64,000 bases of DNA from Fulvia fulva (lineage: Eukaryota > Ascomycota > Dothideomycetes > Mycosphaerellales > Mycosphaerellaceae): the NCBI RefSeq assembly GCF_020509005.1, contig NC_063013.1:310001-374000 (forward strand), read 5' to 3'. Below the pieces are notes generated by a model. That model searched no databases, was not told the DNA's origin, and was given only the letters and a program-made list of their open reading frames with translations. Below, piece by piece: positions 42,546 through 54,078 of the stretch. Numbering within the stretch: the first letter of the stretch is position 1; every line of letters starts with the position of its first letter. Both the position numbers and the translations under genes were made by a program.

Positions 42546-44503
42546 TGTCAGCGAAAATTCTCAATGATAGTAATCAGAATGTACTGACGGTGTCTCGAGA
42601 AATAGTTTCGGCTACGTATGGGCGGTATAAATGTCAATGGGACAGTCTTGACAATGTCAGTGACAAACAGATGGTGAGTATAATCCAGTACGAGGGTAAG
42701 GCGGAGGTTGGCAGAGGATGGAAGAGGAAGAGAAACAACCATCCTACCATGAAAGGCTCAAATAGGAATGGCAGACGACAACAGTCCCCAGCACTGCCAC
42801 GTTGTCACCGCAACCTACTTGTTGCATGTAGGCCAGCGAGAGACGATCAAGAACGTGGCGATGCATGCTCGTTGGAAGTAAAAGCAGCGTGGTGATGCGA
42901 ACAGGCCGGTAACATGACAGCCGGAGCCTTGTGGCAACGGCATTTTGCAGGTCGTTGCGCGTAAAGAAGTGGCGGGCATAACGCTTTGGAAGCCACATGA
43001 ACCGACTTCTCGAAGGACATCGACACAGAAATTCAAGTGTCCGCGTGGCGGATCAGATCCAGTTCGCCACAAGTGTTCGTATGCATGGTGGCAGGGTGTT
43101 CTCGGCCAAACGTTATGCCAGCCGTATCGTGGCTGTTAAGCCCAGGCCAGGGCCAGGTAGCTGTTAGGTTGCTGTCGCAATCGTTGGAAGGCATTCGCGA
43201 GCGTTGCAGAATCGATCTCGTCCGGGGGATTGGGTTGACGAGCCATTGCATTGGCAAAAGGAAGTCTCCTGGTAGACATTGTGACAGCGGCGTAGGCAGA
43301 TCTGCTTCTTCATGCCACGAAAACGAGCCATCAAAGACTCAAGCACATGTCTCGGACAGGCTGATAATTTGCTGGGAAGTCAAGACATCGTCTGGCTGAC
43401 CACGCGGCTCTTTGCTCGATTCTATGGCGCACGCGGATGGCGGCCGTTGAGACGACCATTCCAAAATCCGTCAAAGCAATCTTCGATTGCCAGTCTTTAC
43501 TTTGTCTCCAGAGAGATGACGTGGCGTTGCAATGTTTACATGTTGGTTTACATGTTTGCAATGTTTACATGTTGTGATTTCTCGTTGAAAGCTCTTCCGT
43601 ATTAGCATTGGTAAGAATCAGTCCGGCCACGAAACGCGTAGTAGAAGGGCCCCTTTTGCAGATATCAGCCATGTTACCAAGGCGGCAACTCCGAAGAGCA
43701 GTATAGTCTGGAAGCATTGATGAAGGAACGACGAGCAATGTTGTTGTTGATGGCGAAAGGAGGGAGAAACGCGTCAGGAGTTGAGATTCACTTGAGATGC
43801 GCAGGCCCCACACGTCTTGGAGTGGGCTAGCTCGGCTCATGGTCTGAGCTCTTCTAACTCCTTCCTTCTCAGCACAACTCCCATCAATCATCCATCAATG
43901 CCATCAACTCCCTTGCGCATCCTTACAATCGTGGCTGTACGCACAGTGCGGAAGCCTAACCAATCAACCGGTTTCTTTCACTGGGCCATATACATCGCTG
44001 ACATGTAGCACAACAGGATGCATCAGTTCCTCAGCAGGTTTTTTGGTGAGGCAGTTGCTAATGTACACGGCTCAGCCTTGTTGTGGAGCTGTACAACGAC
44101 ACCTCCGCCCACGTAGTCAAGACGGCGATGGTAGCCCACTGTAACACAAATGGCAGTGACGGAATTGATACGAAATATATCAGCGTGCCGTCAATCTCGG
44201 AGCAAGGAGTCGCAGAGAACCAGCTGCAGTGACGATGCAAGCATTATGATCAGTTGGGGACAGGGGCGGCTCTGGCATCGCCATTGCAACCGACCCTCGA
44301 AGACTTCCTCGGGTAGTCACCATCATGTCATGACCAACAACCATATGCGCCTCACTTTCTACACAACAGCTAGAATCGAGTAGCAAGTATGAGTCGAGAA
44401 TCTTAACGGTGATATTGTTTCCTCCTTGCAGGCCTGCTATATCAACATCGCTTTACCTCATGCTGCAGACCATCCACTGAAAGTCTGGAACTATCACTGA
44501 GCC
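42546..44503. other. Divergent promoter spacer, about 2 kb
   Basis: No supported gene. Near 43535-43575 the word TTTACATGTT occurs three times within about 40 bp. The right end may contain a leader intron before the next gene (GTATGAG near 44386 to TTGCAG near 44432). Confidence 0.45.
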
Positions 44504-45667
44504 ATGGCACCACCATCCACAGTAATGGTCAGATTTGAAATCGTCAACATGTATCGGAATACGACCGCTCTTCTCGGCCGTCCAGTCGAGCTGGATACCT
44601 CAATGGACGCTCTGATACACAGTCTGGGACCCGTCCTCCGAAGCACCGCCGAAGTGCACAGGCAGGATCTTTTCGAACTGGATTCTTTGCCGAAAGGAAG
44701 GCGTGGTTTCTACGGTCGCTTCAATCTGAACTTCGACGAAGACCACATGCCAATCAGGAATACACTTGTCCACGAAGACCGATATGGGTTGTGCCGGTTC
44801 CAGGGTATCAAGGATTTGTTCACCACGGCAGAAATTGAGAAGGCTGAGGGCAGTGGGACGCCTCTTGTGGTGCCTCTATTACTGTCTCTCCGGGACATGC
44901 GTCTGAAGACGTCGTCAGATGGTAGTTACGAGATCGGTGCCGACTTTGGCTCGGCGCCGAAGCTACATGCTGTGATCGTTGAGAATGACTTGTCGCACCA
45001 GAGCTTGGAGGGAAAACTGAAGTTCACGTCAGCATACGAAGGACGATTCGCATACCGACGCCTGGATCCAGCAAGTGGAGAACATGCATTCGTCAGCATC
45101 CCCGGGGACAAAACAATGAATCAGGTCGAGAGTCTCGACTGGTACACCTGCCGTCAGGATCTTCTTGATTGGGTCGTCCAAATGGCACACGCTGGCGAGA
45201 CCTCGAGGACCGGCGAGCCAATGATGACCTTCAACAGCTTCAAGCGCAGCCCGGCCATACAACCATGCCCTGAAGTCAAGACGCTGTATCTGATAGTCCG
45301 ACTCGTGAACGAGATTGGTTCCATTGGTCTTGGCCATGTGCAGTTGCTACCAATGATACTGCTCAGGATCAAGGATGGCAAGTTGAGGTCGAAAAGGGTC
45401 AAGAACATTCTGATGGCAGTAATGGTACGCTATCCTATCGCAAGAGCCAGCGAAATCATGGCAGTCGAGACACGTTCGCAGTGGGAGATTCAACTTTGGG
45501 TTATGCCTCAAGTCGATCGTGAGCAGAGGAAGCTGCACCTGTATGAGAAGCAAGACGTGAAGGAGTTCTTGAATCCTGCCTGGTTCGGTGATGGAGGTGC
45601 GGCATGCTTGTATGTAGAAGCTCACCTGGTGCCTCGATTTTCCAGTGGGCGGATGAGAGGGGGTTGA
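44504..45667 (+). CDS. Hypothetical protein, family D copy 1
   Basis: Single-exon frame of 387 residues starting MAPPSTVMVRFE. Blocks shared with the genes at 48159-49894 and 54895-56172 are: LVHEDRYGLCRFQ followed by KDLFTTAEI; a HAGETSRTGEPMMTFNSF block; LYLIVRLVNEIGSIGLGHV; and the C-terminal signature WEIQLWVMPQV, then LYVEAHLVP. The protein alternates charged loops with beta-type hydrophobic stretches and lacks signal peptide or membrane segments, so it is probably a soluble, cytoplasmic or nuclear protein. No known domain is recognised. It is the most compact and apparently complete member of a three-gene dispersed family. Confidence 0.72.
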   Translation: MAPPSTVMVRFEIVNMYRNTTALLGRPVELDTSMDALIHSLGPVLRSTAEVHRQDLFELDSLPKGRRGFYGRFNLNFDEDHMPIRNTLVHEDRYGLCRFQGIKDLFTTAEIEKAEGSGTPLVVPLLLSLRDMRLKTSSDGSYEIGADFGSAPKLHAVIVENDLSHQSLEGKLKFTSAYEGRFAYRRLDPASGEHAFVSIPGDKTMNQVESLDWYTCRQDLLDWVVQMAHAGETSRTGEPMMTFNSFKRSPAIQPCPEVKTLYLIVRLVNEIGSIGLGHVQLLPMILLRIKDGKLRSKRVKNILMAVMVRYPIARASEIMAVETRSQWEIQLWVMPQVDREQRKLHLYEKQDVKEFLNPAWFGDGGAACLYVEAHLVPRFSSGRMRGG

Positions 45668-47031
45668 GCTTGAGTAGCGTGAGAGACTGCCTGTAGCCAC
45701 ATTACTCGGGTAGCATTCTCCAACATGCATGTGTATGTGGCTGCTTTGACTGTGGTTTGTTTGTGTTGCCTGCCAGAACGTTGCTCGTCGCCAGAACGTC
45801 GTTCGGGGAGTGGTTCAGCCCGTTGTCGACATCATATCGGCTGGTGACGTTCGCGTTGACATGGCGCCAAAGTGGTAGGTTCTACCGATGAGAGATGATG
45901 AATACTGTATTCAAGGTGGCAGATCCTGGCTTCAGGCACCAAGGCCAACAATTCCTGAAACGCCTGGACATCATCATCTGTTTTACCACGAGTGTCATCG
46001 ACAGCCTCTCATTCGAGGCTACATTGGCACATTACAGCTTCACGCTGACCTGATAGTACGTGGACATCGGCAGAAACCACGCCCAGCATCTACCGGTCGC
46101 AATATCAGCAACCAGCGAACGACTATGCGACCACAACGTTCAATCAGCCCGCAAAACGGCATACGCCTCGATATTTGCACATGATGGTCGGCGAATACTG
46201 CCTGAATGCTGTACAGTGAGGGTTCCGGGAGAGGGATGACCACTGTCCCATCAGAAGCACCCTCCTTGGATTACCCAAGCACATGCGAATGGCATCTGCT
46301 CGCCATGGCCTTGTCTTCTCATCACGACAACCCTGTTTCTTGAGGCACTGGACCTGTATACATACCCTCCTGTACGGCGATGTGACCAGGACGGGTCCCC
46401 CTCCACCCTCCAAGAGCTGCAATGCAGATCTGCATGTTTGCTGCCTCGGTCCAATGAATACGCAAGCCACCGCCACGAGCTCCATTGTGTCTCAATGCTT
46501 GATCTCTGACCGCATCAGCGTTGTTGACCTTGGACTGGTTATCCTCCTACTCACAAGATGCACCCGTGGTGCCTGATCATGTTCCGTGATCAGCCAGTCA
46601 TCCAACACGGCAGCACAGTACAGCATCTGTCGGAGGGAGCGGATCACTTGCGATGCGAAGTAGAGACGCAATGTCCTTCGCCACAACTTACTCCGTCCAT
46701 GTCGTGTCGTCAGTGGCAGACGACCTTATACCTCAGACTAGCGCGAATCTGCACCACTGGCCCGATGTCCTGATCTGTCACCTATAACACAAAGGTAGGA
46801 GTTACTGACATTCTTGGTACCACCCTGGAGACCTCTCACTACACAGCAATCTCACACTTCAATTCTCGTCCACCTACGACACCTTAGCCGGCATTGCCGC
46901 CCGCTGTGCACCTGGTGGCAAGTCGAAGTTGTGCTCAAAGCTGTCCATTCCAAAGACTGGTTCTGGTACAGAATCGAAGCTTAAGGCATATTTAGAACTA
47001 CTCCTCCAAAAGGCGACCGCAAAGGGTCAAC
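45668..47031. other. Spacer, about 1.4 kb
   Basis: No supported gene. Plus- and minus-strand frames are short, with His/Cys/Arg-rich chance composition. Confidence 0.45.
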
Positions 47032-48019
47032 ATGCGATTCTCCGACATCCTCTCGGCTGCTGGTTTGATAGTCGCAGCGCCTCTCGACTTCCAATTCTGC
47101 AACGGCAACGCCGACTTCTGCAGCAGAAAGTACTCCAACGTCTCTCTCATCGGCACGCACAACGCACCTTTCGTCGGAGACATTCGCAATGGCTTCGTCA
47201 ACCAGGGCAAGACGGTCACTGAGCAGCTGGATGCCGGGATCCGCTTCCTCACTGGCCAGACGCATAAGCCAGTGAATATCTCTTTGGATCCGTTGGAGGC
47301 ACTGTACATGTGCCACTCGAGCTGTGCTTTCTTCAACGCCGGCAAGTTGGTGGACTATCTGAGCACTGTCAAGGGATGGGTCGATGGACATCCTGATGAG
47401 GTTGTCACTCTGTTGCTCACCAATGGCGACAACGTGGACATTACTGTGTTCGAGCCTGCCTTCGAACAAAGCGGGATCAAAGATCTCGCTTTCGTTCCTT
47501 CCACAACGCCAGACAAGCTTCCAATGGATCAATGGCCGACATATGCGGAGATGATGACATCTGGAAAGAGGATTGTCGTCTTCTTAGACTACAAGGCCAA
47601 CGAGACTGAAGTCCCGTACATTCTCGGTAAGAAACCTCCACCATCCCATGAGCCACAGCTTCCACTAACATAATTCAGACGAATTCACATACTACTTCGA
47701 AACCCCCTTCTCACAAACCGACCCAACATTCTCGCAATGCAAGCTCGACCGACCCAAGAATGGACAAGCAGACGGTAGAATGTACATCGTCAACCACGTG
47801 CTCAACAAAGACCTCTTGCCTGGCGATGGCGAGGTTGTCGTACCGGATCCTGACGCTGATTTCGCTGCCAATGCGGCGATAGGGCAAGGTAGTATTGGTG
47901 CACAGTCGGAGCTCTGTACGGAGCAGTGGGGAAGAGTGCCGAATGTTGTGCTTGTTGATCGGTTTGATCGTGGTGATGTGTTTACTGCGCAGAATATGAT
48001 GAATGATGTTTCTGCTTGA
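47032..48019 (+). CDS. Secreted PLC-like phosphodiesterase (PI-PLC X-domain type)
   Basis: Exons 47032-47626 and 47679-48019 give 311 residues. The 52-nt intron has donor GTAAGA and acceptor CAG. A short hydrophobic N-terminus (MRFSDILSAAGLIVAAP) suggests secretion. The X-domain-like barrel begins with the VSLIGTHNAPF block carrying the conserved His, followed by QLDAGIRFL, then VDGHPDEVVTLLLTN and RIVVFLDYKANE, and the C-terminal MYIVNHVLN and VVLVDRFDRGD, as in fungal PLC-like phosphodiesterases of this superfamily. These proteins lack the Y, C2 and PH domains of signalling PLC enzymes. Substrate is unknown; phosphatidylinositol or glycosylphosphatidylinositol is possible. Convergent with family D copy 2. 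Confidence 0.82.
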
Positions 48020-48158
48020 GGGGAGTTGGCGTTTACATATTGAGTACTAATGGAGCACAGGGTGCAATGAATGCTTTCGGGAGTCGGTGGTGTCACATCA
48101 TATCTCCAAATTGTGCTTCCACAAAATCATGTCTCACAGCACCCCTCAGAAGCTCAAT

Positions 48159-49894
48159 TCAACAGTCCTCCCCACCATCTCCACCATCCTCATCCCCTTC
48201 ACCCTCAAACCCATCCTGCCCAGCCCCCAAACTCCCTAACGTCTTATTCCCCACCCTCCCAAAATCCTCCAACGGCACAAGATGCGCCTCAACATACATA
48301 CACCTCCCTCCTCCCCCTCTCCACCATCCCCACATCCAAAAACCTCTCAATACTCCCACCCTCAAACCTACACAACTTTCCCACCTTCCCTTCACCTCCA
48401 CTAGAAACCTGTGGCAAGACCCACCATCTGATATCCCAATGCGCCCCGGACTTGAACAGCTCCGGCGCGGTGGAGGGGAGGTAATCCGAGAGGGCGGAAG
48501 TCATGGCGTTGAGCATTTTCTTGCCGTGAGAGGGGCCGGTGAGGGTCATGAGGAGGTTTGACGGTAGGGGGATGTGGGCGAGGTCTAGGGTTTGGAGGTG
48601 GTTGAGGAGGCGGATGGCGAGGTAGGTTGGGCTGGAGTCGTTGATGATGGTGGCTGGGGGGTTGTGGGTGGTGAAAGTCATACTTGGAAGAACCGGGACA
48701 GTCCCCGTCGTCATCGACTTCTCCATCTTCTTCGCCACACCGACCGAAGGGGACATCCGAGGATTTCGCATATCCCTAAGAACCTCCGTCCGCAGAACAG
48801 GATCCATAACCTCCAACTCCTCCTTGCCAGGCTCGCCGCCAGGCAGGACTGGAACTGCGAGGGAGCCTATCTTGACGCCGTTGATGACACGTTCCGGGGC
48901 CCAGAGGTAGGCTGGGCTGCGAAGAGGGTCGTGGCCGTGGCGGAGGTAGAGCCCTTCTACGAGGGCTTGGTGCGGTGAGGCATGGGGATCGGCGAGCTTG
49001 CGGCCGCCGAGACGGAGGTAGGTGTATTGGGACGGGCGGGAGAGGGTCATTGGGTGAGATTCGGATAGGAGGGCGACTTCGACTGCGATGGGGATTTCGA
49101 AGGGGGTGGGTGAGTTTTCGAGCTGTCTACGAGGGGGAGCACTTCATTTTAGTTCGAGATACTGCTCGACATCAGTGTTCGATCAGATACGTACCTCCAC
49201 TTCATCCGCAGTAAACAAATCCCTAACCCTCTCAACCCGATACCTCCCCTCCCCATTCGGATTAGCATACAAATCCCTCTCATCATAAAACTCGATTGAA
49301 GCTTTCATATGTACGCCCTCGCCTAACAGTAAGACATCCAAAGTCAGCATACCTCTCAGACACGCAAAAATCCCTACTACCTTCAGTCTACTCACCCTCC
49401 CCCTTCAACTCCAACATGAACCCATGATTCCGTCTCCGCGTCGCTCTGCATTCATCCGCGCAGACTTCTCTAAGATCATCCACTCGCGCATCGAGCAGGA
49501 CGGCAACTTCCTGTGTCTCCCAGGCTTGATTACGTTTCTTCATACCGGGAGACATGTAGTAGCTGAATTCGAGGATTGCGTAGTCGTGGGTGATGGTGCC
49601 GTTGATGTGGATGGGTTTTATGCTGCTGGGTCCGCTTTTGGGAGCTGCGGTGCGATCGTGTCCGTCGTGGTCAGAAGATCCGGCGGATAGAGTGTGTGAT
49701 GAGGCAGGACTGGAGGGGCTCGGTGGTATGGCATGTGGCGTGTGGATGTCTTCCTGTGTAGAGGGGGTCTCTGTGGTGCTGTGAGTGGTATCAATACTTC
49801 GTGCCACGGAGTCTGTCTTGGGAAGCTCGGCTGCAGAGTCCTTCAAGCCAGAGCCAGAAAAGCATTTCATGACTGTGTCCTGTCCAAACATCAT
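48159..49894 (-). CDS. Hypothetical protein, family D copy 2 (C-terminus frameshifted)
   Basis: Exons on the minus strand: 49894-49396, 49322-49195, and 49122 down. Introns of 73 and 72 nt have GTGAGT and GTACGT donors. The frame as given ends at 48289. The conserved last block YVEAHLVP and a Gly/Asp/Glu-rich tail lie in another frame ending at 48159. At 48293-48300 the minus strand reads TATGTATG; dropping one TATG unit rejoins the frames as VYVEAHLVP, so a 4-bp tandem duplication is the likely cause. The N-terminus carries a disordered Ser/Thr/Pro-rich extension absent from the other copies. Shared blocks are RYRVERVRDLFTADE, TYLAIRLLNHLQTLDLAHI and WDIRWWVLPQV. Function unknown; the frameshift would remove only the last part of the protein. 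Confidence 0.62.
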
Positions 49895-50276
49895 GTCGAG
49901 ATTTCTGGCGGGAACTTGAGAGAAGTCGAGCGAAGCGGTGATGTAGATCTGTGAATGTTATGCATATTGACGACAAAGGAACATGTAATGTCTGAGAATG
50001 TGGTTAACAAACATCGCCATGCTGCATGGTCCCGGGATGGATGAGTTTGCGGTGTTGCTACCTCGCTCTGGAGAGTCGTTGCTCTCCCTTCGCGCTCCTG
50101 TCGCCGGCGAGCACAGAGTCACGACTTGTTCACGATCGAGGTGTCATCCTTGGGCTCAGCGATCTAGTCAGACGAAAATCGATAGAGTCATGCTGGTCTC
50201 ATTCCCTTTCAAACGCGGACAAGTCCGCTTGAGCCTAGTGTTGAACATACCATTGACTTACTGATTCGTACTCAGC
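49895..50276. other. Spacer, 382 bp
   Basis: No gene seen; upstream region of family D copy 2 on the minus strand and the 3' end of the next small gene. Confidence 0.45.
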
Positions 50277-50730
50277 TCATTCAGAGTCGCCAGGCTGCGT
50301 CAATGGCACTCCCTCAGCAATCATAGTCCACTCAATGATCCTTTCCGCCAGTTCCGGTGGCATAACAGGCCTACCAAGCAGAAAGATGTCAGCCATACCC
50401 TCGAAGCACGTGGCGATGTCTCAGTCGATGATGCTCAAAGAGCCACGGGGCGCTCGCATGTCTTAAGCAAAAACGCCTTCCCTCCTGCAGTACATACCTC
50501 GCCCCAGTCAGCGCCAAACTCGTCAAATGCCGAATCTCATTCCTCGCCTTGGCATAAAAAGACCTCAATCCATCACCTCTCGCCCTGCGTCCAGCAGCCG
50601 TATCGCACCTCGCATAGTCGCTCCACAAGTATCGGTAGATCGTCGCAAAGGCCCAGTAATCCAGTCCGGGAACCGTTCGACCCCTCGTGATGCTGGGCTG
50701 GGTGAAGGGGCCAAGGGGAAGTGACGATTG
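50277..50730 (-). CDS. Hypothetical protein, C-terminal exons only
   Basis: Two minus-strand exons are supported: 50730-50494 (79 codons, after a CTCTTTAG acceptor) and 50399-50277 (41 codons including the stop). They are joined by an intron with donor GTACTG and acceptor GAG that keeps the frame. The deduced sequence looks like ordinary folded protein: GLDYWAFATIYRYLWSDYAR, FYAKARNEIRHL, then ADIFLLGRPVMPPELAERI. The 5' part was not found. Upstream frames have poor coding character, so the gene may be a remnant. A competing donor (GTATGT, one codon earlier) does not restore the frame. Family not recognised. Confidence 0.4.
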
Positions 50731-51333
50731 CTAAAGAGCCGTGCGAGCCTGTTTGGACGACATGTCCTGGGGTTAAGTCAGCGTGTTGTGGTTCAGTGAT
50801 GACATATCCAGGATGCACGCTGTCTTGACCCGATAGCAGGACAAAGCATGACGAGTCGAGACAACCACGAATGGTGGCATCGACCGAAGGCGAAGCGCGC
50901 TGCCGCACCTACTCTGTGGTATCATAGAAGCGTCCAACGCTGCGAACCAGCCCGCGGTGGTACAGACGTAATGGATGCGCCGAGTTGACGATGGTGGCGG
51001 ATATGTCTTACTGCTGTGAGAGCATATTGCTGAGGTCAGAATGGTCGGCATGATGCTACATTGGCACATAGATGCAGGAAGTCGTTGTGTGAAGTGTCAA
51101 GTTGAAAGTCGTGGTGGATGGCATCTGATTGATTGAACCGCTGTTGCACATCGCTGTCGAACAAAAGCCGATCACGGCCGCTTACGGACAGCTCCAGCTT
51201 GGCAACATCCACTTCTTTGGAGAAGCATCGCGACTTCTCCTTTCACCACTACCATCTTGCCTGGACATACACACACTAGCGACAGACGATGGCAGAGCAT
51301 ACAACACAACCTGCATGTCTACAATAGCATAGC
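50731..51333. other. Spacer upstream of the LAT-type permease
   Basis: May contain 5' exons of the minus-strand gene to the left, but no frame here is convincing. Confidence 0.4.
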
Positions 51334-53163
51334 ATGCCTCCCCCCGCCGCCCACAATGCCGCCCCAATGACCCAACTCCGCCCACCACGCGACTCCCTCG
51401 AACTCGCCAGCCTCGCCAGCTCCAACGCAGAAGGCCGCACCTCACAAGACTCCTCCGCATCTGGGGCCCCCTCCTCCCGACACCTCTCCTTCGACGATCC
51501 CGCGCCCTACTCGGGCTCTTCCACCAGACCAGCCCGCGGAGGCAGATCCTACTCCGTCAGCAGCGCATTCGACTTCAATAGCTCCTTGTTCCCGCTTTCA
51601 GCGTCGGCTCCTGGATACACCAGTCTTGGAACACCGAGCACGCCGAACTTCGATGGGGGAGCACAGAGTCTGGAGAGGAATAAGAGCTTGACGTATTTGA
51701 ACGGCTTGTCACTGGTCGTGGGCTTGATTATTGGGAGTGGCATCTTTTCGTCGCCGGCTAGCGTCAATAGCAATGCGGGCTCGCCTGGTGCCGCGTTGAT
51801 CGTTTGGGTCATATCGGGTCTTCTGGCTTGGACTGGCGCGGCAAGTTATGCGGAGCTGGGAGGGGCTATACCGCTTAATGGAGGTGCCCAGGTTTACTTG
51901 AGCAAGATTTTCGGGGAATGGGCGGGCTTCTTATTTACGTGGTGTGCGGTCACGGTGTTGAAGCCTGGATCGGCGGCGATTGTTGCCATTATCTTTGGGG
52001 AGTATCTCGTAAGAGCTATCATCGGGGCAGATGCGGCTGATGCGAGTCCGTGGATCAATAAAGGTGTGGCTTTGGTGGGATTGCTGTTCGTGACGGGCAT
52101 CAATTGCATTTCGACCAAGCTTGGAACGAGGAGTGCCGATTTCTTCATGTTCTCCAAGTTTGCAGCACTCCTTGCAGTCACAATGGCGGGCATTATTGTC
52201 GCCATCACTGGCCTGGCATACAACAGGGAAGCACTGTCAGACCATTGGAAGACGACATCTTGGTTCGAAGGCACATCCGTGTCCTCGTCACAATGGGCAG
52301 TCGCATTGTATGCCGGACTCTGGGCCTACGATGGCTGGGATAACACAAACTACGTGGTCGGCGAAATGAAGAATCCCTCTCGCGACCTTCCCAAAGTCAT
52401 CCACACAGCTCTCCCAGTCGTCATCATATCTTACATCCTGGCGAACCTGGCCTACATCTTCGTCCTCACACCCACCATCATCAACTCCTCCAACACGGTC
52501 GCAGTCGCCTTCGGCAGCACAGTCCTCGGACCCCTCGGCTCCCTCCTCCTCGCCTTGGCAGTGTCAGCATCCTGCTTCGGCGCCCTCAACGCCACAACCT
52601 TCACAGCCGGCCGTCTCGTCTACAGCGCCGGGAAAGAAAGCTACATCCCCGAACTCTTCGGCGTCATCGGCTTCTCGGACTCTTCCCAGCGAATGCGCCT
52701 CCCTCGCCGCGGTGCCCAAGCCAAGAAAATGACCAGCTTCTTCGCAGACGAGCAAGGTTTCTTCTACACACCCATCTACGCCATGGCCCTCAACGCAGTC
52801 CTCACAACAGTCTACATCGTCATCGGCGACTTCACAACGCTCACGACATTCTACGGCGTCGCGTCGTATCTCTTCTACTTCGCCGCCGTCGTCGGACTAA
52901 TCGTACTGAGAGTGAAAGAGCCCGAGCTCGAGAGACCTTACAAATGCTGGATCGTTACGCCGGTTGTGTTTTGCTGTGTGAGTTTGTTTTTGCTGAGTAG
53001 AGCGGTGTTTGCGAAGCCGTTGCAAGCGTTGGTGGTGGTGGCGTTTATTGCGGTGGGCTTTCCGCTTTATCGGTGGAGGGTGGGTGGGAGGAGGAAGAGT
53101 GGGAGAAGGGCGGAGGAGGAGGAGGGATGGTGGAAGTTTTGGAGGAGGTGGGGGAGGGGGTAG
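51334..53163 (+). CDS. LAT-type amino acid permease (APC superfamily)
   Basis: Single-exon frame of 609 residues. A hydrophilic Ser/Pro-rich N-terminal tail of about 115 residues is followed by about 12 transmembrane segments. TM1 contains GLIIGSGIFSSP, the APC substrate-binding glycine motif. WAYDGWDNTNYVVGEMKNPSRDLP in the TM6 region, and FTAGRLVYSAGKESYIPELFG with a following LPRRGAQAKK loop, are characteristic of L-type transporters and of fungal low-affinity methionine permeases. The C-terminus is short, basic and rich in Arg, Trp and Glu. Acts in the plasma membrane, importing neutral amino acids. The exact substrate is not readable from sequence. Together with the carrier at 34806-36759 this window has two permeases of the two classic fungal methionine-permease types. 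Confidence 0.87.
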   Translation: MPPPAAHNAAPMTQLRPPRDSLELASLASSNAEGRTSQDSSASGAPSSRHLSFDDPAPYSGSSTRPARGGRSYSVSSAFDFNSSLFPLSASAPGYTSLGTPSTPNFDGGAQSLERNKSLTYLNGLSLVVGLIIGSGIFSSPASVNSNAGSPGAALIVWVISGLLAWTGAASYAELGGAIPLNGGAQVYLSKIFGEWAGFLFTWCAVTVLKPGSAAIVAIIFGEYLVRAIIGADAADASPWINKGVALVGLLFVTGINCISTKLGTRSADFFMFSKFAALLAVTMAGIIVAITGLAYNREALSDHWKTTSWFEGTSVSSSQWAVALYAGLWAYDGWDNTNYVVGEMKNPSRDLPKVIHTALPVVIISYILANLAYIFVLTPTIINSSNTVAVAFGSTVLGPLGSLLLALAVSASCFGALNATTFTAGRLVYSAGKESYIPELFGVIGFSDSSQRMRLPRRGAQAKKMTSFFADEQGFFYTPIYAMALNAVLTTVYIVIGDFTTLTTFYGVASYLFYFAAVVGLIVLRVKEPELERPYKCWIVTPVVFCCVSLFLLSRAVFAKPLQALVVVAFIAVGFPLYRWRVGGRRKSGRRAEEEEGWWKFWRRWGRG

Positions 53164-54078
53164 AGGTAGGTAGATAGGAGCGTTATGATGTTTTGTTGTT
53201 TTATGGGTCCTTTGCAATTGTGAGAAGTGCCCCCCTCGAAGCATCTCGATCAGGAGCTGATGCAAGAGCAGCGACAATACTGACCACCAAGCCTGGACCG
53301 CCGCCATCGAGACAAAGCAGCGCGCGCAATCTCGACACATCGACACTCTCTGGATCAAGACATCGATCCTTGCCAACACTTCCAGCCCACGGCGACATCT
53401 TTTGCCGGTCCATACTGGATCTTTGCACGTAGCCTCGCCCTATCACAAGAGTTGGAACGTCACAGGTAACCACCACAGCTCCTATGGTCAACAGCTGAGG
53501 ACAACCCATGCCGCAAGCTTGAGATGCCTTGAACAGTCGACAAACGATAACGACGGCCAGTGCGCGTTACGTTACTTCGCTCGGGTAGCTTGAGTGATGA
53601 TTCAATGCCGTATGGCTCGCTGGTGTGGGTACCTGGAGTTGGTGGAGGTGAGACGTTGAGATGGCGTGTTGTCGTCAGGATGGCTCCTCAGTGGCGCAGG
53701 GGTCTTTGGCTCTGTACTGACCGACAACCCGGATCCAACAAACTCACTCATCTACACTCCACCCCGTCTCCTCGTCCCAGAACACTAACTTCGGCACCGG
53801 CTCATGCCGCATGTCGTCCATTCTCTTCAAGCTGGCTTTCTTCATTCAACCTCCCTCACCGGAGGTTCTGAGTGCGCATTCAACATTACCAATGACAATG
53901 GAAGATTTGCGTACGTTGTGAGGCATGGGTTGTTTCAGCAGTCCGATTGACGCAGCTTCTCAACGCATGCTTTCATGCTTACCACCGTTGTGGGCGCCTC
54001 TATACAAAAGCGGCGCATCGTCAGCGACCTTTACTCCTTCACGATCTCAAATCCACCGGACCTCGACAGTACGACATC
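53164..54078. other. Spacer with a protein-like fragment
   Basis: No complete gene. A plus-strand frame from about 53657 to 53950 reads protein-like (LTDNPDPTNSLIYTPPRLL, then GGSECAFNITNDNGRFAYVV) with one internal TAA at 53786-53788. It could be a short gene relic. Confidence 0.35.

Noticed and set aside
50389..50628. Readthrough frame of 79 codons at the 50-kb minus-strand gene
   Set aside because: It reads through the GTATGT/GTACTG donor region into Arg/His-rich chance sequence; splicing to 50399 gives a better protein.
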